Assembly: GCA_036736205.1 (NCBI GenBank)
Contig: DAINMX010000030.1
Coordinates: 1-41,046 of the forward strand
Source: XYA12-FULL-58-9 sp001798605
Lineage (GTDB): Bacteria; Myxococcota; XYA12-FULL-58-9
DNA length: 41,046 nucleotides
Reading direction: 5' to 3'
Shown here: piece by piece, positions 10,201-16,776 of the stretch
Layout: every line of letters starts with the position of its first letter
Position numbering within the stretch: position 1 is the first letter of the stretch
Notes under the pieces: model-generated
The model's input: the letters and a program-made list of their open reading frames with translations, nothing else
What the model was told of the DNA's origin: nothing
The model's database searches: none
Made by a program: the position numbers and the translations under genes

Positions 10201-11826
10201 CACCTTATAATAACGACTGGTTGCGCTCTCGACGTCGCCCAGCCAGCGCTCCCAAATTTCACCGAGACGCAAGTTCAATGACACGGTGCGAGCGGAGTCG
10301 TCCGACGCCTCCGCCTGCTCGGCGAGGCGGGCTAGGTATGATGCTGCGCGCGCGGGCTCACCGCGGGCTGCGTATGTCTCCGCGAGACCCTCGAGTGCAC
10401 CAGGATCGTCGGGAGCGATGCGTAGAGCTCGCTCAAAGTGCATGCGGGCATTCTTGAGATCGCCAACCTGCGACCGATAGAGGTGGCCGAGATCACGATG
10501 CACCGCACCTCGCCGTGCCGGATCGGTTTCGAGCTTGATTAAGCGTTCGCCGGCTTGGGCCGCACCGGCCCAATGGCCGGACGCATTGCGAAGCTCAAAC
10601 AGCGCACGATGCGCAATCACCGAGTCCCGGGCTCGCGCCGCGGCGCGCTCGTAGGCGGCCAATGCACCACCGGGATCAATCGGGGTCGCTGCAGCAGCTG
10701 CCGCGAGCTCCGCAGCTACGGCGTCGAAACGATCCTTGCGGCTGCGGGCGATCTCTGCGAGCGCCTCGTATCGACTCGTCGCTTCTCCCCAGGACCGCTC
10801 GCGCATGGCGATGGCGGCTAGGGTCAACAGTGCTTGAATGTCCTGTGGGTCGTGGTTGAGCACTTCTTCAGCCAGTTGCCGTGTTTCGAGGGCGAGCTCA
10901 GGATCGGCGGCACCAATCTGTAACAGGCGTTCACGGGCCCAGGGCCCACCGCGCTCGTCATCAATTGCTTCGCGAAACCTATCGTAGGCGTCTTGGATCC
11001 TGCCCGCACCCAGAGCCTCTTCGGCTTTGCTGTAGGCCGCCACGCCTTCAGCCGCGCGTACCGCCGCCGCGGGTGCCGCGCGTTCAGCGATTTGCCGGAG
11101 GCTCGGTTCACCTTCGGGCCCCGCCACGATCACCAACTGTCCGCGTGCAATTTCTGCGGCTACGAGTTTCGCATAACTGGTATTAGGGACTTTCCAGCCA
11201 TTGCGCGGCAAGATCTCGCGCAAGAACTGCTCTGCGGGACGAACGATCCAACCGCCAGCGCGCTGACCGTCAAAATACGGCAGCCCCAATCCACGGCGCA
11301 AGTACTCGGGCAGCAACCCTGATGGAATCGGTAGCCAGCCGTAGACTCGGGCGTCGTAGAAGACGATGTGGAGCTCTTCCTGCGAACGAATCAAAAGGGA
11401 GGCGCGGAAGGTGAAATCTGCCTGATGCTCGCCGACAGAGAAACGACCAGCGAATTCGATGCTGCCATCGCGCATGGCGGCCTTCAAATCGACAAACCCA
11501 TGCTGGGTGAGATCAGTGCGCTTGAGAACGTCAGCGATGCCTTCGGAATCGAGGCCGAAGACAAGGTGGCGCAGGGCACAGCGATGGGTCTTAAAACGCT
11601 CGGACCCGCCAGTGACGTCAAACGGAAACGCAATATCAGGGATCTCGAGCTCGAGGACCTTGAGGTCAAGCGGGCCGAACTTGCGATCGCGAGTGCTGAG
11701 AAGTCCACGGCCACTGACAAAATTCAGGGCGAATCCCAGGGGGATCTCGAACTCCGACGCCTTACGTTTGGGCTCTGCCTGCCCGGTCGGTGAATCGACT
11801 ATCGCCGTGGTGGAATCAGAATCCAC
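1288..11826 (-). CDS. Giant tetratricopeptide-repeat protein (3512 aa)
   Basis: A single uninterrupted frame of 3512 codons. Residues 1 to about 235 form a non-repeat N-terminal domain with mixed strands (contains FTFRASLLI and GWLPIPSGLLPEYL). From about 255 to 3190 the protein is an almost continuous series of TPR-like helical pairs with the usual Ala/Gly/Tyr/Pro spacing (for example ALEGLAETYAARGEPARAAS and AYDRFREAIDD). The last 310 residues are again non-repeat and hold a conserved-looking block (RAFLIARAAELYRTGHTLAE). No signal peptide or membrane span is visible, so it is probably a cytoplasmic scaffold. The start is GTG with GGAGGA seven bases upstream. It follows the Tad/FHA/GH57 operon after 395 bases on the same strand; a functional link is only inferred. 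Very long TPR proteins of this style are typical of large-genome deltaproteobacteria. Confidence 0.9.
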   Translation of the reverse strand: MDSDSTTAIVDSPTGQAEPKRKASEFEIPLGFALNFVSGRGLLSTRDRKFGPLDLKVLELEIPDIAFPFDVTGGSERFKTHRCALRHLVFGLDSEGIADVLKRTDLTQHGFVDLKAAMRDGSIEFAGRFSVGEHQADFTFRASLLIRSQEELHIVFYDARVYGWLPIPSGLLPEYLRRGLGLPYFDGQRAGGWIVRPAEQFLREILPRNGWKVPNTSYAKLVAAEIARGQLVIVAGPEGEPSLRQIAERAAPAAAVRAAEGVAAYSKAEEALGAGRIQDAYDRFREAIDDERGGPWARERLLQIGAADPELALETRQLAEEVLNHDPQDIQALLTLAAIAMRERSWGEATSRYEALAEIARSRKDRFDAVAAELAAAAAATPIDPGGALAAYERAAARARDSVIAHRALFELRNASGHWAGAAQAGERLIKLETDPARRGAVHRDLGHLYRSQVGDLKNARMHFERALRIAPDDPGALEGLAETYAARGEPARAASYLARLAEQAEASDDSARTVSLNLRLGEIWERWLGDVESATSRYYKVLDVDPRNRTARLRLAKLAEDRGEVARARALYEDVLAVEEERGDPEAIPDLVAAYTRLARVTLVAEGPTAEAIACLERAVELDPSNRSARDELGKVLRDRGEWSRLIRLLEETARVSARPEEVRRSRIAAARLELEQRNDTAAAQRNLELILDAQPDDAEALQLLVPILEHERDIVEIMARLEAAAGATTEPTRRAAYLLLLSKTRESMGTDADARRRDLEHALDANPYLLEAAEALLALAEEQRDPHGEARALDRLTVAAESSERRGRVLARRAEILWQLLDREQDAEKALRESVQVFPANVPAWTTLSKLMESRGDIEGSRRALQSAVVQAKRHGENMASLHLRLAELSRAVEDEQGEAEHLVEAGEAGLRTEALCERLVAVFSKAGRRAAASDLLEKWAAADRADLLWVRAAEVRRSLGELDRAVTIYRKIVEAHGDQAKGAAEAMEGVAKERGDLASAAEALRFQIEVASKDELPGLLARALRAQIDAQDDQAAEKTCVRLLEVDPFAAPAHRVMANLSEKRSDWQDALIHYYTLLFESPQAGQERYERRAAFERAAALAREFQSSGLVGLQRAFVEEFPETSEDALKRSLGDMLAAEGKWEALLELRRDQSKMATPEAAADLGREIGDILHHHLGRSEEAIPYYQGIVNSRPDDTDTRKALLEVYESLGRWVDLAVSLSALSQLTADAAIALDYGLRSVEVYAEKVGDDASAKAILRALNQVVAGSPEANARFGEALRRYELWPDLVRHLEQTIESDLNPDDPRFAELTQVIADEMNDPEAAIKWCARMNEARPESDTPRRMQIDLLLSHPDVGDPVVAFRDWAEAREGARRAAVFEELAEYLRTDGDEEGSLAVLGEAADADTSADRLQKQLVERHSARADWPSALVWLERLAFATEAVKTREERLRLFAEMATEHSDDPTIAAKALRAMHSRNEAETRQLAQLCANSGDVECIEELIGAVDAFDREATLAAGRALVDADRRVSAKPFLERAMDLGANVEAWDIATRAWRQDGRLGELGRWRLERSATAREEDRAWLQLLARAELIEAGEDVPDSEGDLEEQLASANLSQASSAWAVFCVAQSIQSTEWLDRAAVSLETMLSEEDPRILGVLRHRTQSEFASGDADAAIALSRRLIELGDTAAEIWLEKGLEAAGRTDELIEALRVRAERKPSDAATVWLRVATLLVNKESWVEAAAALVNVAEDERTSHWAELYFGCGVELEDPSIRAAGAEVAIECAEDDHSRAQWLRRRGHILWWELGEEAQARNLFAEAHLLEPEQANAVLAAAKTSVGAGDNKGAIRILAESLAVLEGSETAPLWLLRAQLKWQDKNYPQTIDSLVRATGLLGDDAVAWREAGDLAEAMEESELALQALQRAYELDAANEPAYIRALELANRYGELVDVLEARSDDLSGAEAGARLARAARIAVDRLDDKERALKLMDGATRQAPTLENMRTTYRLAEELDRPTILAALGPALFKRLDEQDSERERYLHSFVIALEHLGLVCDGREALDELYNRDAATPAEKQMLAELAADDDPVLAATLVDEAVRAAGGNDLPIGLFAATRAWLRAEKTDTARGVLLEALGIGLDTVEAHQLAMELFEGNDRLTSVARVIELGGDTDIEIGERVRLRMDLADFRLNQDNAAAAYELLKGAAELERPEGWVKKTERVLEALGDREEISAFWLQEIDSGVWDEQGQIQRLREARETFQASNNVVGELRCLQILTRRAPDDLDVQDRFVEISAQLGDKDQFISFVNNELAAADMPDQRARLALRYAPVLQERFDDPQAAVGILRSSHAEVPSASLAEALAEALTANAQAKQAIKVLLDQANQSDVQQQIALLRHAGTIAQSPAGDAETAFDVLRKVVELDTSIDEPREFCLAYAESHEKWHELIELLEVVAAGQSDAQAAHVCMIRAADAARDHLGDTVRELGLLKAAVDASPDESPAVTRLLCLLIDSGNTDGALGLLLGGNTTVEHELGLGNRLLSILRDARRDSDAQQVMEFLADRHPNSAVARELLLQRARRAGDNETVLGALLSKLSEPDDLKDRERFDLLVEAGQAALAIEQDQKALECFDLALAIEAQDLDVLFLVAQLATKLSVDVIYDKAVMCAVPLRQNARQRAEQLDGDERVVWLMLLGRAHEAAGDAEQAIIAYEGVAAAADDPPGKVVKALSFAYERKGDWKKLVELLEKRVTRVETEDERADTYYRMGVIWRDNLIDEERAGDCFASSLSAQSDHGPARLAQGLLQFERNQFEGALAHLASQVDVDDAATPLGYLLALSECYRQTKAFDEALMVAGRILERDPGRSDLIATRAEMFSAADRNDEAEQEWTRYLSAAESSVSANEVLQVRRKLAELALGRSDVTTAIQQLEGAVRAVPDSMETLVILRELYEKTGRWEEAADLRIREATAAPDVETSAEHYRTLAAIFLTRLNSSARAATMLERAVEATPGDSALLKQLLALYEERDDWRQFLVVGERLLALDDSKVDGAFFAKLARAYHDVAGDTDRAKEFFEKALVTEPENVDLRAGYAEFAKNVGDYATYVRVEERTIEFVDDVDERVGRYQELAEVCLQRTGDLQRAAASLFKARELRPDDMELLRNLANTYALDPKFYGQATELYRELLDVAPLDVQTLRILARLSGQVGDNDKAYGHYAALLVLLPGDDEARRFVEACRPAVPAGPQRPLTDADRMQGLLHPDQGGPLEDLFAPLARFAELTQPGVLDTLGVTERDKLAPTDSRLQYLTKVLEPLGMPKVSIYLWRGGGFGYRTELLGSPAILMGSTLATDATDRQRAFLIARAAELYRTGHTLAEKLSAPELGGVVAGLCLAVEPESSPAGGSVETPVWANTIAAPMTEAIRGRSKPKVQSYLSSYGEVDFSRWRWGSILTAGRIAMLVSCDVEEAVGAILRLRGMDDLADDQRAAVIQESPEAMDLMRFACSEDFFKLRQALGLALRQAKS

Positions 11827-11904
11827 GACTGCTCCTCCGATTGGACCGCTCTTGATGAGCTGCGCATTGGGCGTGCACTACCCACACCCTGGAGTCCGCC
11901 TGGG

Positions 11905-11910
11905 AGTGTA
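11905..11910 (-). promoter_or_regulatory. Candidate extended -10 of the giant TPR gene
   Basis: On the minus strand the sequence reads TGCTACACT, an extended -10 (TGnTAnnnT). It places a transcription start about 70 bases before the GTG at 11826. There is no good -35, as expected for an extended -10 promoter. The same TGnTAnnCT pattern recurs before other genes in this window. Confidence 0.35.
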
Positions 11911-11947
11911 GCACCGTCGCCCACAACCCGACAGTTTATGGCAGAAC

Positions 11948-12139
11948 CTATTGCCCTAAATTCTGGTCTGTTTCAATGACAACGGGTCGCCCGGGTCGCC
12001 CGAGTCGCCCGACAAAGGGGCCCTCGACCTCGATCGTGTTGTCGATATGAGCGAGAGCAACCTTCCCAGCATACATCCCTAGTGCCTCGTTCTGGTGGCG
12101 CGGACGTACCGCGAGAACAATGGCAGCTGCTACCGCCAT
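11948..12139 (-). CDS. Possible small membrane protein (weak)
   Basis: This 63-codon frame begins at an ATG preceded by an in-frame GTG. It predicts one hydrophobic segment (MAVAAAIVLAV), then a polar region ending in Gly-Arg-Pro repeats encoded by 9-bp DNA repeats, then VVIETDQN. No Shine-Dalgarno sequence is visible and an overlapping frame (11973-12194) is equally open. It could be the last gene of the Tad operon or simply open non-coding DNA. I lean to the latter without homology data. Confidence 0.22.
   Translation of the reverse strand: MAVAAAIVLAVRPRHQNEALGMYAGKVALAHIDNTIEVEGPFVGRLGRPGRPVVIETDQNLGQ
11983..12009. repeat. Three 9-bp tandem repeats
   Basis: CGGGTCGCC, CGGGTCGCC, CGAGTCGCC occur head to tail, in the gap between two genes. 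They encode Gly-Arg-Pro-like triplets on the minus strand if the small frame there is real. Confidence 0.75.
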
Positions 12140-12182
12140 CACGGAAGCCAAGGAGGAACTCAGGGAGTACCGGCTCTTCGCC

Positions 12183-12217
12183 GCTGCCCGACATTGATCT
12201 GTCAAGTCACGGGCAGC
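12183..12217 (-). other. Inverted repeat after the GH57-like gene
   Basis: GCTGCCCG (12183-12190) and CGGGCAGC (12210-12217) are perfect inverted repeats of 8 bp with a 19-base loop, beginning four bases after the GH57-like stop. No T-run follows on the minus strand, so this is not a standard intrinsic terminator. It might stabilise the operon 3' end or precede a Rho-dependent stop. Confidence 0.35.
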
Positions 12218-12221
12218 AGGC

Positions 12222-14414
12222 TCAGGTCCTTGCCGGCGGTTCCTGATCATCGCCTTCCGCAGCATCAACCGTGGTGCTGTCAAAATCGCTGCCGACTGGC
12301 GGTTCATCGCTACGGACGCTTGGCTCTTCTGACTGTGCCACTTCGACAACCCCGTCGACAATCTCATCGCCCGTCTCAGACTCTTCGTCAGTCGTGCCAG
12401 CATGCCCGACACTGAGAGTCATCGCCACCCTGGCGTTTTGCTCGACACGGGTCACCGACACGATCACCACCCCCTGCTCGACCTCTCTGTAGCCGTCGAG
12501 ATCGCGTATCGTGGTGCGCACGGGCAATATCCAAATGTCTGTGGGCTGCTCGAAGTCGAGCGCCACCACTGCACCGTCATCACTCTCGAGCAGCACCTGT
12601 GTGACATCGGCAAGCTCCGTCTCCGTCATCGCCACAGCCTCACCATTGGCGAACAATGTCGGCGCTTCCACTCCGATTCGCAGGGGTACCTCAATAGCAA
12701 AGAGGCTGCCACCCTCCCCTTCGACGCTGACGTCATATTCGAAGCGCAGCAGCGCGGCGTCGATAGGCAAAGAAAGCATCTTGTTAACGCTCCCCTTGCG
12801 CGGCCGCAGGCCATCGATGGTGAGCTCTTCGATGAGCCGCAGGGTGTAGGCTCCATCTCCCTCTTCGTCGATAGCGTTGGCCGATATCTCGAATTTGGGC
12901 CGAACTTGCTTCTTGGTATCGAGAGAGCCTGAGAAGTACTCGGTTGCCGTGGCATCTGCCTCGAGCAACCACTCACGAATCATCGTTCGGGGAGTATCGT
13001 CTGCGTCGGTCGGCAACTCCCGTGACACATTACAAAGGTTCGCACCACGTCGCGGCGGTTCCGAGTCGTCGCGGCTGGTGGGGGCTGTACGGAGCTCGCC
13101 AAAAAACGACTCGGTGCGGCGCTCACCCACGTCGAGGAGATTCCGTCGGCCCACGCGGTCTTCTAACAATCGCACCGCACCACCAAGCACTGGAACGATC
13201 CAGGTGCTCAATAGTCGGTTGGCGACAAACACTTCGTCGATGAGATCACCATCGCGCTCCTCCTCCTCCATCGCGATCCAGTCATCATCGCCTTGGGCGA
13301 GGGCATCCATCATGGATTCTGCATCAGCGAGTCTCTGCATGGTGGCGTCACGCAAGGCAGGGTCCGAAAAACCTGGCGTCGCGCCACGCCAATAGGCGTC
13401 TGGTGTTTCTGCGGCGAAGACCAAGCGTTGAACCGTAGCCAGAGTATCGCTCCACTCTTCTTCGTAACCGTCCTCCTCCATGGTGGCGATGAATAGGCGA
13501 AGCTTGTCGCTTACCCGCCACAACCGACGATAGAGGGAATCCACCTCGGAGAATCCTGCGATGAAGTCGGACCAGTCCGACGGCCCCGGGTTTCGCCCGA
13601 GTGGCATCAAGTCGGTGGAGATACCGGGTCGAAGACGCAAGGAAGCGACCTCGAGTGAGGCCGCAAAGGTGTCCTTTGGCAGAACCATTTCCACTTGGTC
13701 GCTGCCGCTCACGGTATCGAGCCACCGCTGCAACCAACCCTGTTCGAAGCACCATCGGTGGGTGCCGGGCTCCAGGCCCAGGGACTCGGCTCGAACCCAT
13801 GCGCTTACAATCGGTTCGCCGAGGGCTGCATCCACCGCAGCGCCCAGCCAACGATCAGGCTCAACGCTCGGCAGTGCACTCGACAAACCAGCGTTGAGAA
13901 CATAGGCGGCAATGCTGAGGCCGCCGCGCTCCAACACACCAAGAGCTGGCGGCGCTGCTCCGACAACCTGAGAACTCGAGACAAAACCGTAGGCAAGACC
14001 GGTCTCATCTACCAACCGTGGCATTTCCGGTGCCCACGCCAGTTCAGGCAACCAAAAACCATTGGGGACGAAGCCCGCGAAGGACTCCCAATACTCTGCG
14101 GCCATTTGGATTTGACCACGAATGTCGAGCTCATGGATCGACGTTGCGGCACCCCCGTAAAAAGGTCCACCAAGAATCTCGACCTGACCGGCTTCATTCA
14201 TCGCTTTGAGACGTAACAAAAACTCGGGACGCGCGCGGGACAGATAGTCAAGAAGGTGCCCACCGAGGTGAACTGCCACACGAACGGCCGGCCGGCTCTC
14301 GATGGCTTCGAGAAGTGGCTCATAACAGGAATCGCAAGCCTTCGCGATGATGTCTGCGTCGGCGCAAAGTGGCTGATGAAATGGAATGACTACCTGGAGG
14401 CGGATCGAGACCAT
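12222..14414 (-). CDS. GH57-like protein (alpha-amylase/4-alpha-glucanotransferase fold), acid/base residue missing
   Basis: The protein has about 730 residues. Residues 1 to about 320 match the GH57 catalytic barrel: HQP at 13-15, then WLPELAW, whose Glu124 fits the family nucleophile. In Thermococcus-type glucanotransferases the acid/base Asp lies in DGEKFG, followed by PGT and KGWL. Here the aligned stretch reads RAESLG, then PGT and QGWL, so Arg208 (CGA at 13791-13793) replaces the Asp. The helical domain ends in PDAYWRG, matching the family's NDAYWHG. A beta-rich C-terminal domain of the type seen in these enzymes follows, then an acidic disordered tail. It is probably non-hydrolytic or altered. 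I chose ATG 14414 because AAGGTGAG lies before it; ATG 14441, one base after the FHA stop, is the alternative. It is the last clear gene of the Tad operon. Confidence 0.83.
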   Translation of the reverse strand: MVSIRLQVVIPFHQPLCADADIIAKACDSCYEPLLEAIESRPAVRVAVHLGGHLLDYLSRARPEFLLRLKAMNEAGQVEILGGPFYGGAATSIHELDIRGQIQMAAEYWESFAGFVPNGFWLPELAWAPEMPRLVDETGLAYGFVSSSQVVGAAPPALGVLERGGLSIAAYVLNAGLSSALPSVEPDRWLGAAVDAALGEPIVSAWVRAESLGLEPGTHRWCFEQGWLQRWLDTVSGSDQVEMVLPKDTFAASLEVASLRLRPGISTDLMPLGRNPGPSDWSDFIAGFSEVDSLYRRLWRVSDKLRLFIATMEEDGYEEEWSDTLATVQRLVFAAETPDAYWRGATPGFSDPALRDATMQRLADAESMMDALAQGDDDWIAMEEEERDGDLIDEVFVANRLLSTWIVPVLGGAVRLLEDRVGRRNLLDVGERRTESFFGELRTAPTSRDDSEPPRRGANLCNVSRELPTDADDTPRTMIREWLLEADATATEYFSGSLDTKKQVRPKFEISANAIDEEGDGAYTLRLIEELTIDGLRPRKGSVNKMLSLPIDAALLRFEYDVSVEGEGGSLFAIEVPLRIGVEAPTLFANGEAVAMTETELADVTQVLLESDDGAVVALDFEQPTDIWILPVRTTIRDLDGYREVEQGVVIVSVTRVEQNARVAMTLSVGHAGTTDEESETGDEIVDGVVEVAQSEEPSVRSDEPPVGSDFDSTTVDAAEGDDQEPPART

Positions 14415-14442
14415 GGGCTCACCTTCGTTGATCGCAAACATC

Positions 14443-15843
14443 TCACGGAACGCCTTGCCCTACGAGGTCGGTCAGTTTGTTCTTGGCCTTTTCGCGCCGG
14501 GGATCGTCGACATCTGGTAGATATCGCAAGAGGTCCCGCAGCGACTGCACGGCTTCTGCACGATCTCCAAAACGCAACGCCTTCTCAGAGGCAAACATAT
14601 AGGTGTCACAAATCTTCTGTAGCTCTTCCTCTGCGCGCGATTGGGCAGTCACAATTTCATCCAACAAAGGCGGTGGCAGTTCGAGCTCCTCGAGGTACAG
14701 GGCGGCCTCTTTGAAATACTCGATCGATCGGTGAAGATTCTCTGGCAGCACCGACCGCGCGTCGAAGGAGACCACACCAAGGCCATAGAGATCCTGTGCC
14801 TTGTCTTCGTCGGCCCGCGGCAAGTCTTGCTGGACCACCTTGACCTGCCACACCCCCCAGCGCTCGGGAAGATTGGGTGTGAGTGTGTTGTCGAAGGTGA
14901 CAATGTTGATGCCAGGCTTTAGGAGCTTGCGCGGCAAAGATTGACTGAGTCCTTGGGTCCAACCTCCCAATGCCAGCTCGGAGTAACCCACGTGCTCGTT
15001 GTTGACCAGAATCTCGAGCTCCTTGCCGGACTCCACACCACCGGCGGCGAAAAACAACGTCGCTTTCCCCCCCTGATACTCGAAGGAGAAGTTGACGCGG
15101 TCAGGCGTGAAGAAGTCGACCTTACCGCTACCAAAACGCATGCCGGAGTTGACCGTGTTGGCTGCGAAGATCTCTCCCGAGCGGTCCTGTTGCGGTCTGT
15201 GCGTGCCTACATAGATAGCGCCAACCACGCCGGCCACGACCACCAACACAGCTGCTGCCACAGCAATTCGCGTCGAGCCCGGTTGCGCCTTGAGCCATAC
15301 CGCCCAGCGCCGTTTCGAGAACTGGACAAAACTTCCGGTGTGCGTGCGGGCCCGCTCTGTCCGCTGCCGCGGAAGTTGGGATTTTCGTGGCAACTGCGGC
15401 AACTGCGGCTTCTGTCCGAGTTGGAGATTGGGGGGCTGATAGGCGGATGTCTTTTCCTCCTCAAGCACCCTGCGAACGACCGTGTTTTCCGGTCGAAACA
15501 TCTCGCCGTGGCGCACCGAGCTGATACCCGAGGGCTCGTTTGCTGACTTTGCTATTTCGAATTGAAACGTGACCGGGCCGAGCGCAATGGTATCGCCAAT
15601 ACTCACAACTGCTTCCGTGGCGGGGCTGCCATTGAGGAGAACACCGTTGGCACTACCCAGATCTCTTAGAGTGTAGGCATTTCCCTTTTTGTTGCCGACC
15701 AGCTCAAGATGATAACGCGACACCCCCACATCGTAGAGGACGAGGTCGTTGTCTGGGGCTCGTCCGACTTTGACACTGTTTTGGGAGAAGTAGAAATCCC
15801 TACCAACTCCCTTCCCTTCAACAATCACCAGGCGAAATCCCAT
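14443..15843 (-). CDS. FHA-domain membrane protein of the Tad cluster
   Basis: The protein has 466 residues. An FHA domain occupies residues 1-100, with the phosphothreonine-binding signatures GRAPDND (27-33), SRYH (42-45) and the SANG...NG loop (64-72). A linker rich in Pro/Gln/Leu/Arg follows, then a single membrane span (about 191-213), then an extracytoplasmic half with a beta-rich region and a helical C-terminus (about 350-466). The topology puts the FHA domain in the cytoplasm, where it could read Ser/Thr phosphorylation. FHA proteins often sit beside Tad and other secretion systems; the kinase is not in this window, but a PP2C phosphatase is encoded at 37314-38579. It lies 60 bases after tadC on the same strand and runs into the GH57-like gene. 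Confidence 0.88.
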   Translation of the reverse strand: MGFRLVIVEGKGVGRDFYFSQNSVKVGRAPDNDLVLYDVGVSRYHLELVGNKKGNAYTLRDLGSANGVLLNGSPATEAVVSIGDTIALGPVTFQFEIAKSANEPSGISSVRHGEMFRPENTVVRRVLEEEKTSAYQPPNLQLGQKPQLPQLPRKSQLPRQRTERARTHTGSFVQFSKRRWAVWLKAQPGSTRIAVAAAVLVVVAGVVGAIYVGTHRPQQDRSGEIFAANTVNSGMRFGSGKVDFFTPDRVNFSFEYQGGKATLFFAAGGVESGKELEILVNNEHVGYSELALGGWTQGLSQSLPRKLLKPGINIVTFDNTLTPNLPERWGVWQVKVVQQDLPRADEDKAQDLYGLGVVSFDARSVLPENLHRSIEYFKEAALYLEELELPPPLLDEIVTAQSRAEEELQKICDTYMFASEKALRFGDRAEAVQSLRDLLRYLPDVDDPRREKAKNKLTDLVGQGVP

Positions 15844-15903
15844 GGCGTTCCGACACCTTCAGCAAATTAGTCTGGATACTGTTTGAAAACCACGAGTCCG
15901 GGC

Positions 15904-16776
15904 TCAAGGGTTTCCCTTAAACACCCACTCGAACACGAGCGGTGCCGCCAAAATGACCCAGGTCGTTGCGAAAATAAAGATCAAGGGTCCCAACATCTTG
16001 ACCGGTGCCTCACCGGCTGCCTTTTCTGCACGCTGAAACCTCTGGTTGCGCAGCTGCTCTGATTGCAGTCGCAGGGTTTTCCCGAGTCCGCTGCCAAGCC
16101 TATCCGCTTGAATGAGTGCCCCAAGGAAAGTGGACAACGCAGGAAGTCCCACCCGCTCGCTCATGGCCGATAAAGCCTCTGCGCGCGTCTTGCCCATGCG
16201 GAGCTCACCGAGAAAGCTCTGGAACTCTTCCCGCATTGGCCCTGGCTTGCCCTTGTCGACCATGCGCGCCACCGCCGCACCAAAATCGAGGCCCGCTTCA
16301 ACGCTCAGGGTCAACAGATCCAGATGAAAGGGCAGATCGGTCAGGATCTCTAGGTGCCGTTTTTTCACTTGGTCCCGCAGCCATACGAACGGAAACAACG
16401 TGCCACCGACGGCAAACAGCATGACCCACCAAAATGACCAACCCGTCAAGGTCACGATCAAGATGCTGGAAGCCAGGGCGAGGGACAAACTCACGAACGC
16501 CAGCAACATCACCTCGGCTGGAGTCATTCCCTCTATGCCGCCGGCCATGACAATTTGCCGCCGCAGATCTTTTCCCATCCCCTCGGGCACGACTCCCTCG
16601 AACCGGCCGACCAGCACCTGCCAAAAATACGGACGGTTCACTTCTTCGTGCTCCCGCACGAGCTGTTCCTCGGGGGCAATCAGGGATTGGCCGACGCGAT
16701 CGCTGATGCCATAGACAGCGAGAAACACCGCCGTGATGCCCAACAGGATGGCGAGTACTGTAAGAATTGTGATCAT
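15904..16776 (-). CDS. tadC: Tad pilus inner-membrane platform protein TadC
   Basis: The protein has 290 residues. The C-terminal two thirds is a type II secretion GspF/TadC domain, including LPFHLDLLTLSVEAGLDF and LRMGKTRAEALSAM, with hydrophobic segments near the N-terminus (1-25), in the middle (about 90-132) and at the C-terminus (about 265-285). In Tad systems TadB and TadC form the inner-membrane platform on which the ATPase drives pilin assembly. The start overlaps the tadB stop by four bases (ATGA), so the two are coupled and probably made in equal amounts. The motor ATPase gene that normally precedes tadB is not in this window. Confidence 0.93.
   Translation of the reverse strand: MITILTVLAILLGITAVFLAVYGISDRVGQSLIAPEEQLVREHEEVNRPYFWQVLVGRFEGVVPEGMGKDLRRQIVMAGGIEGMTPAEVMLLAFVSLSLALASSILIVTLTGWSFWWVMLFAVGGTLFPFVWLRDQVKKRHLEILTDLPFHLDLLTLSVEAGLDFGAAVARMVDKGKPGPMREEFQSFLGELRMGKTRAEALSAMSERVGLPALSTFLGALIQADRLGSGLGKTLRLQSEQLRNQRFQRAEKAAGEAPVKMLGPLIFIFATTWVILAAPLVFEWVFKGNP

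Larger units (their letters stand above)
11827..12221. other. Intergenic region between the GH57-like and giant TPR genes
   Basis: This is the only gap longer than 300 bases. Read on the minus strand it holds, in order, an 8-bp inverted repeat just after the GH57-like stop, a weakly supported 63-codon frame with one hydrophobic segment (11948-12139), three 9-bp repeats at 11983-12009, a candidate extended -10 element at 11905-11910 and the GGAGGA ribosome site of the TPR gene. Confidence 0.6.

Noticed and set aside
11973..12194. 73-codon minus-strand frame in the gap before the TPR gene
   Set aside because: It overlaps another open frame, lacks a ribosome site and has a low-complexity Cys/Arg-rich end.
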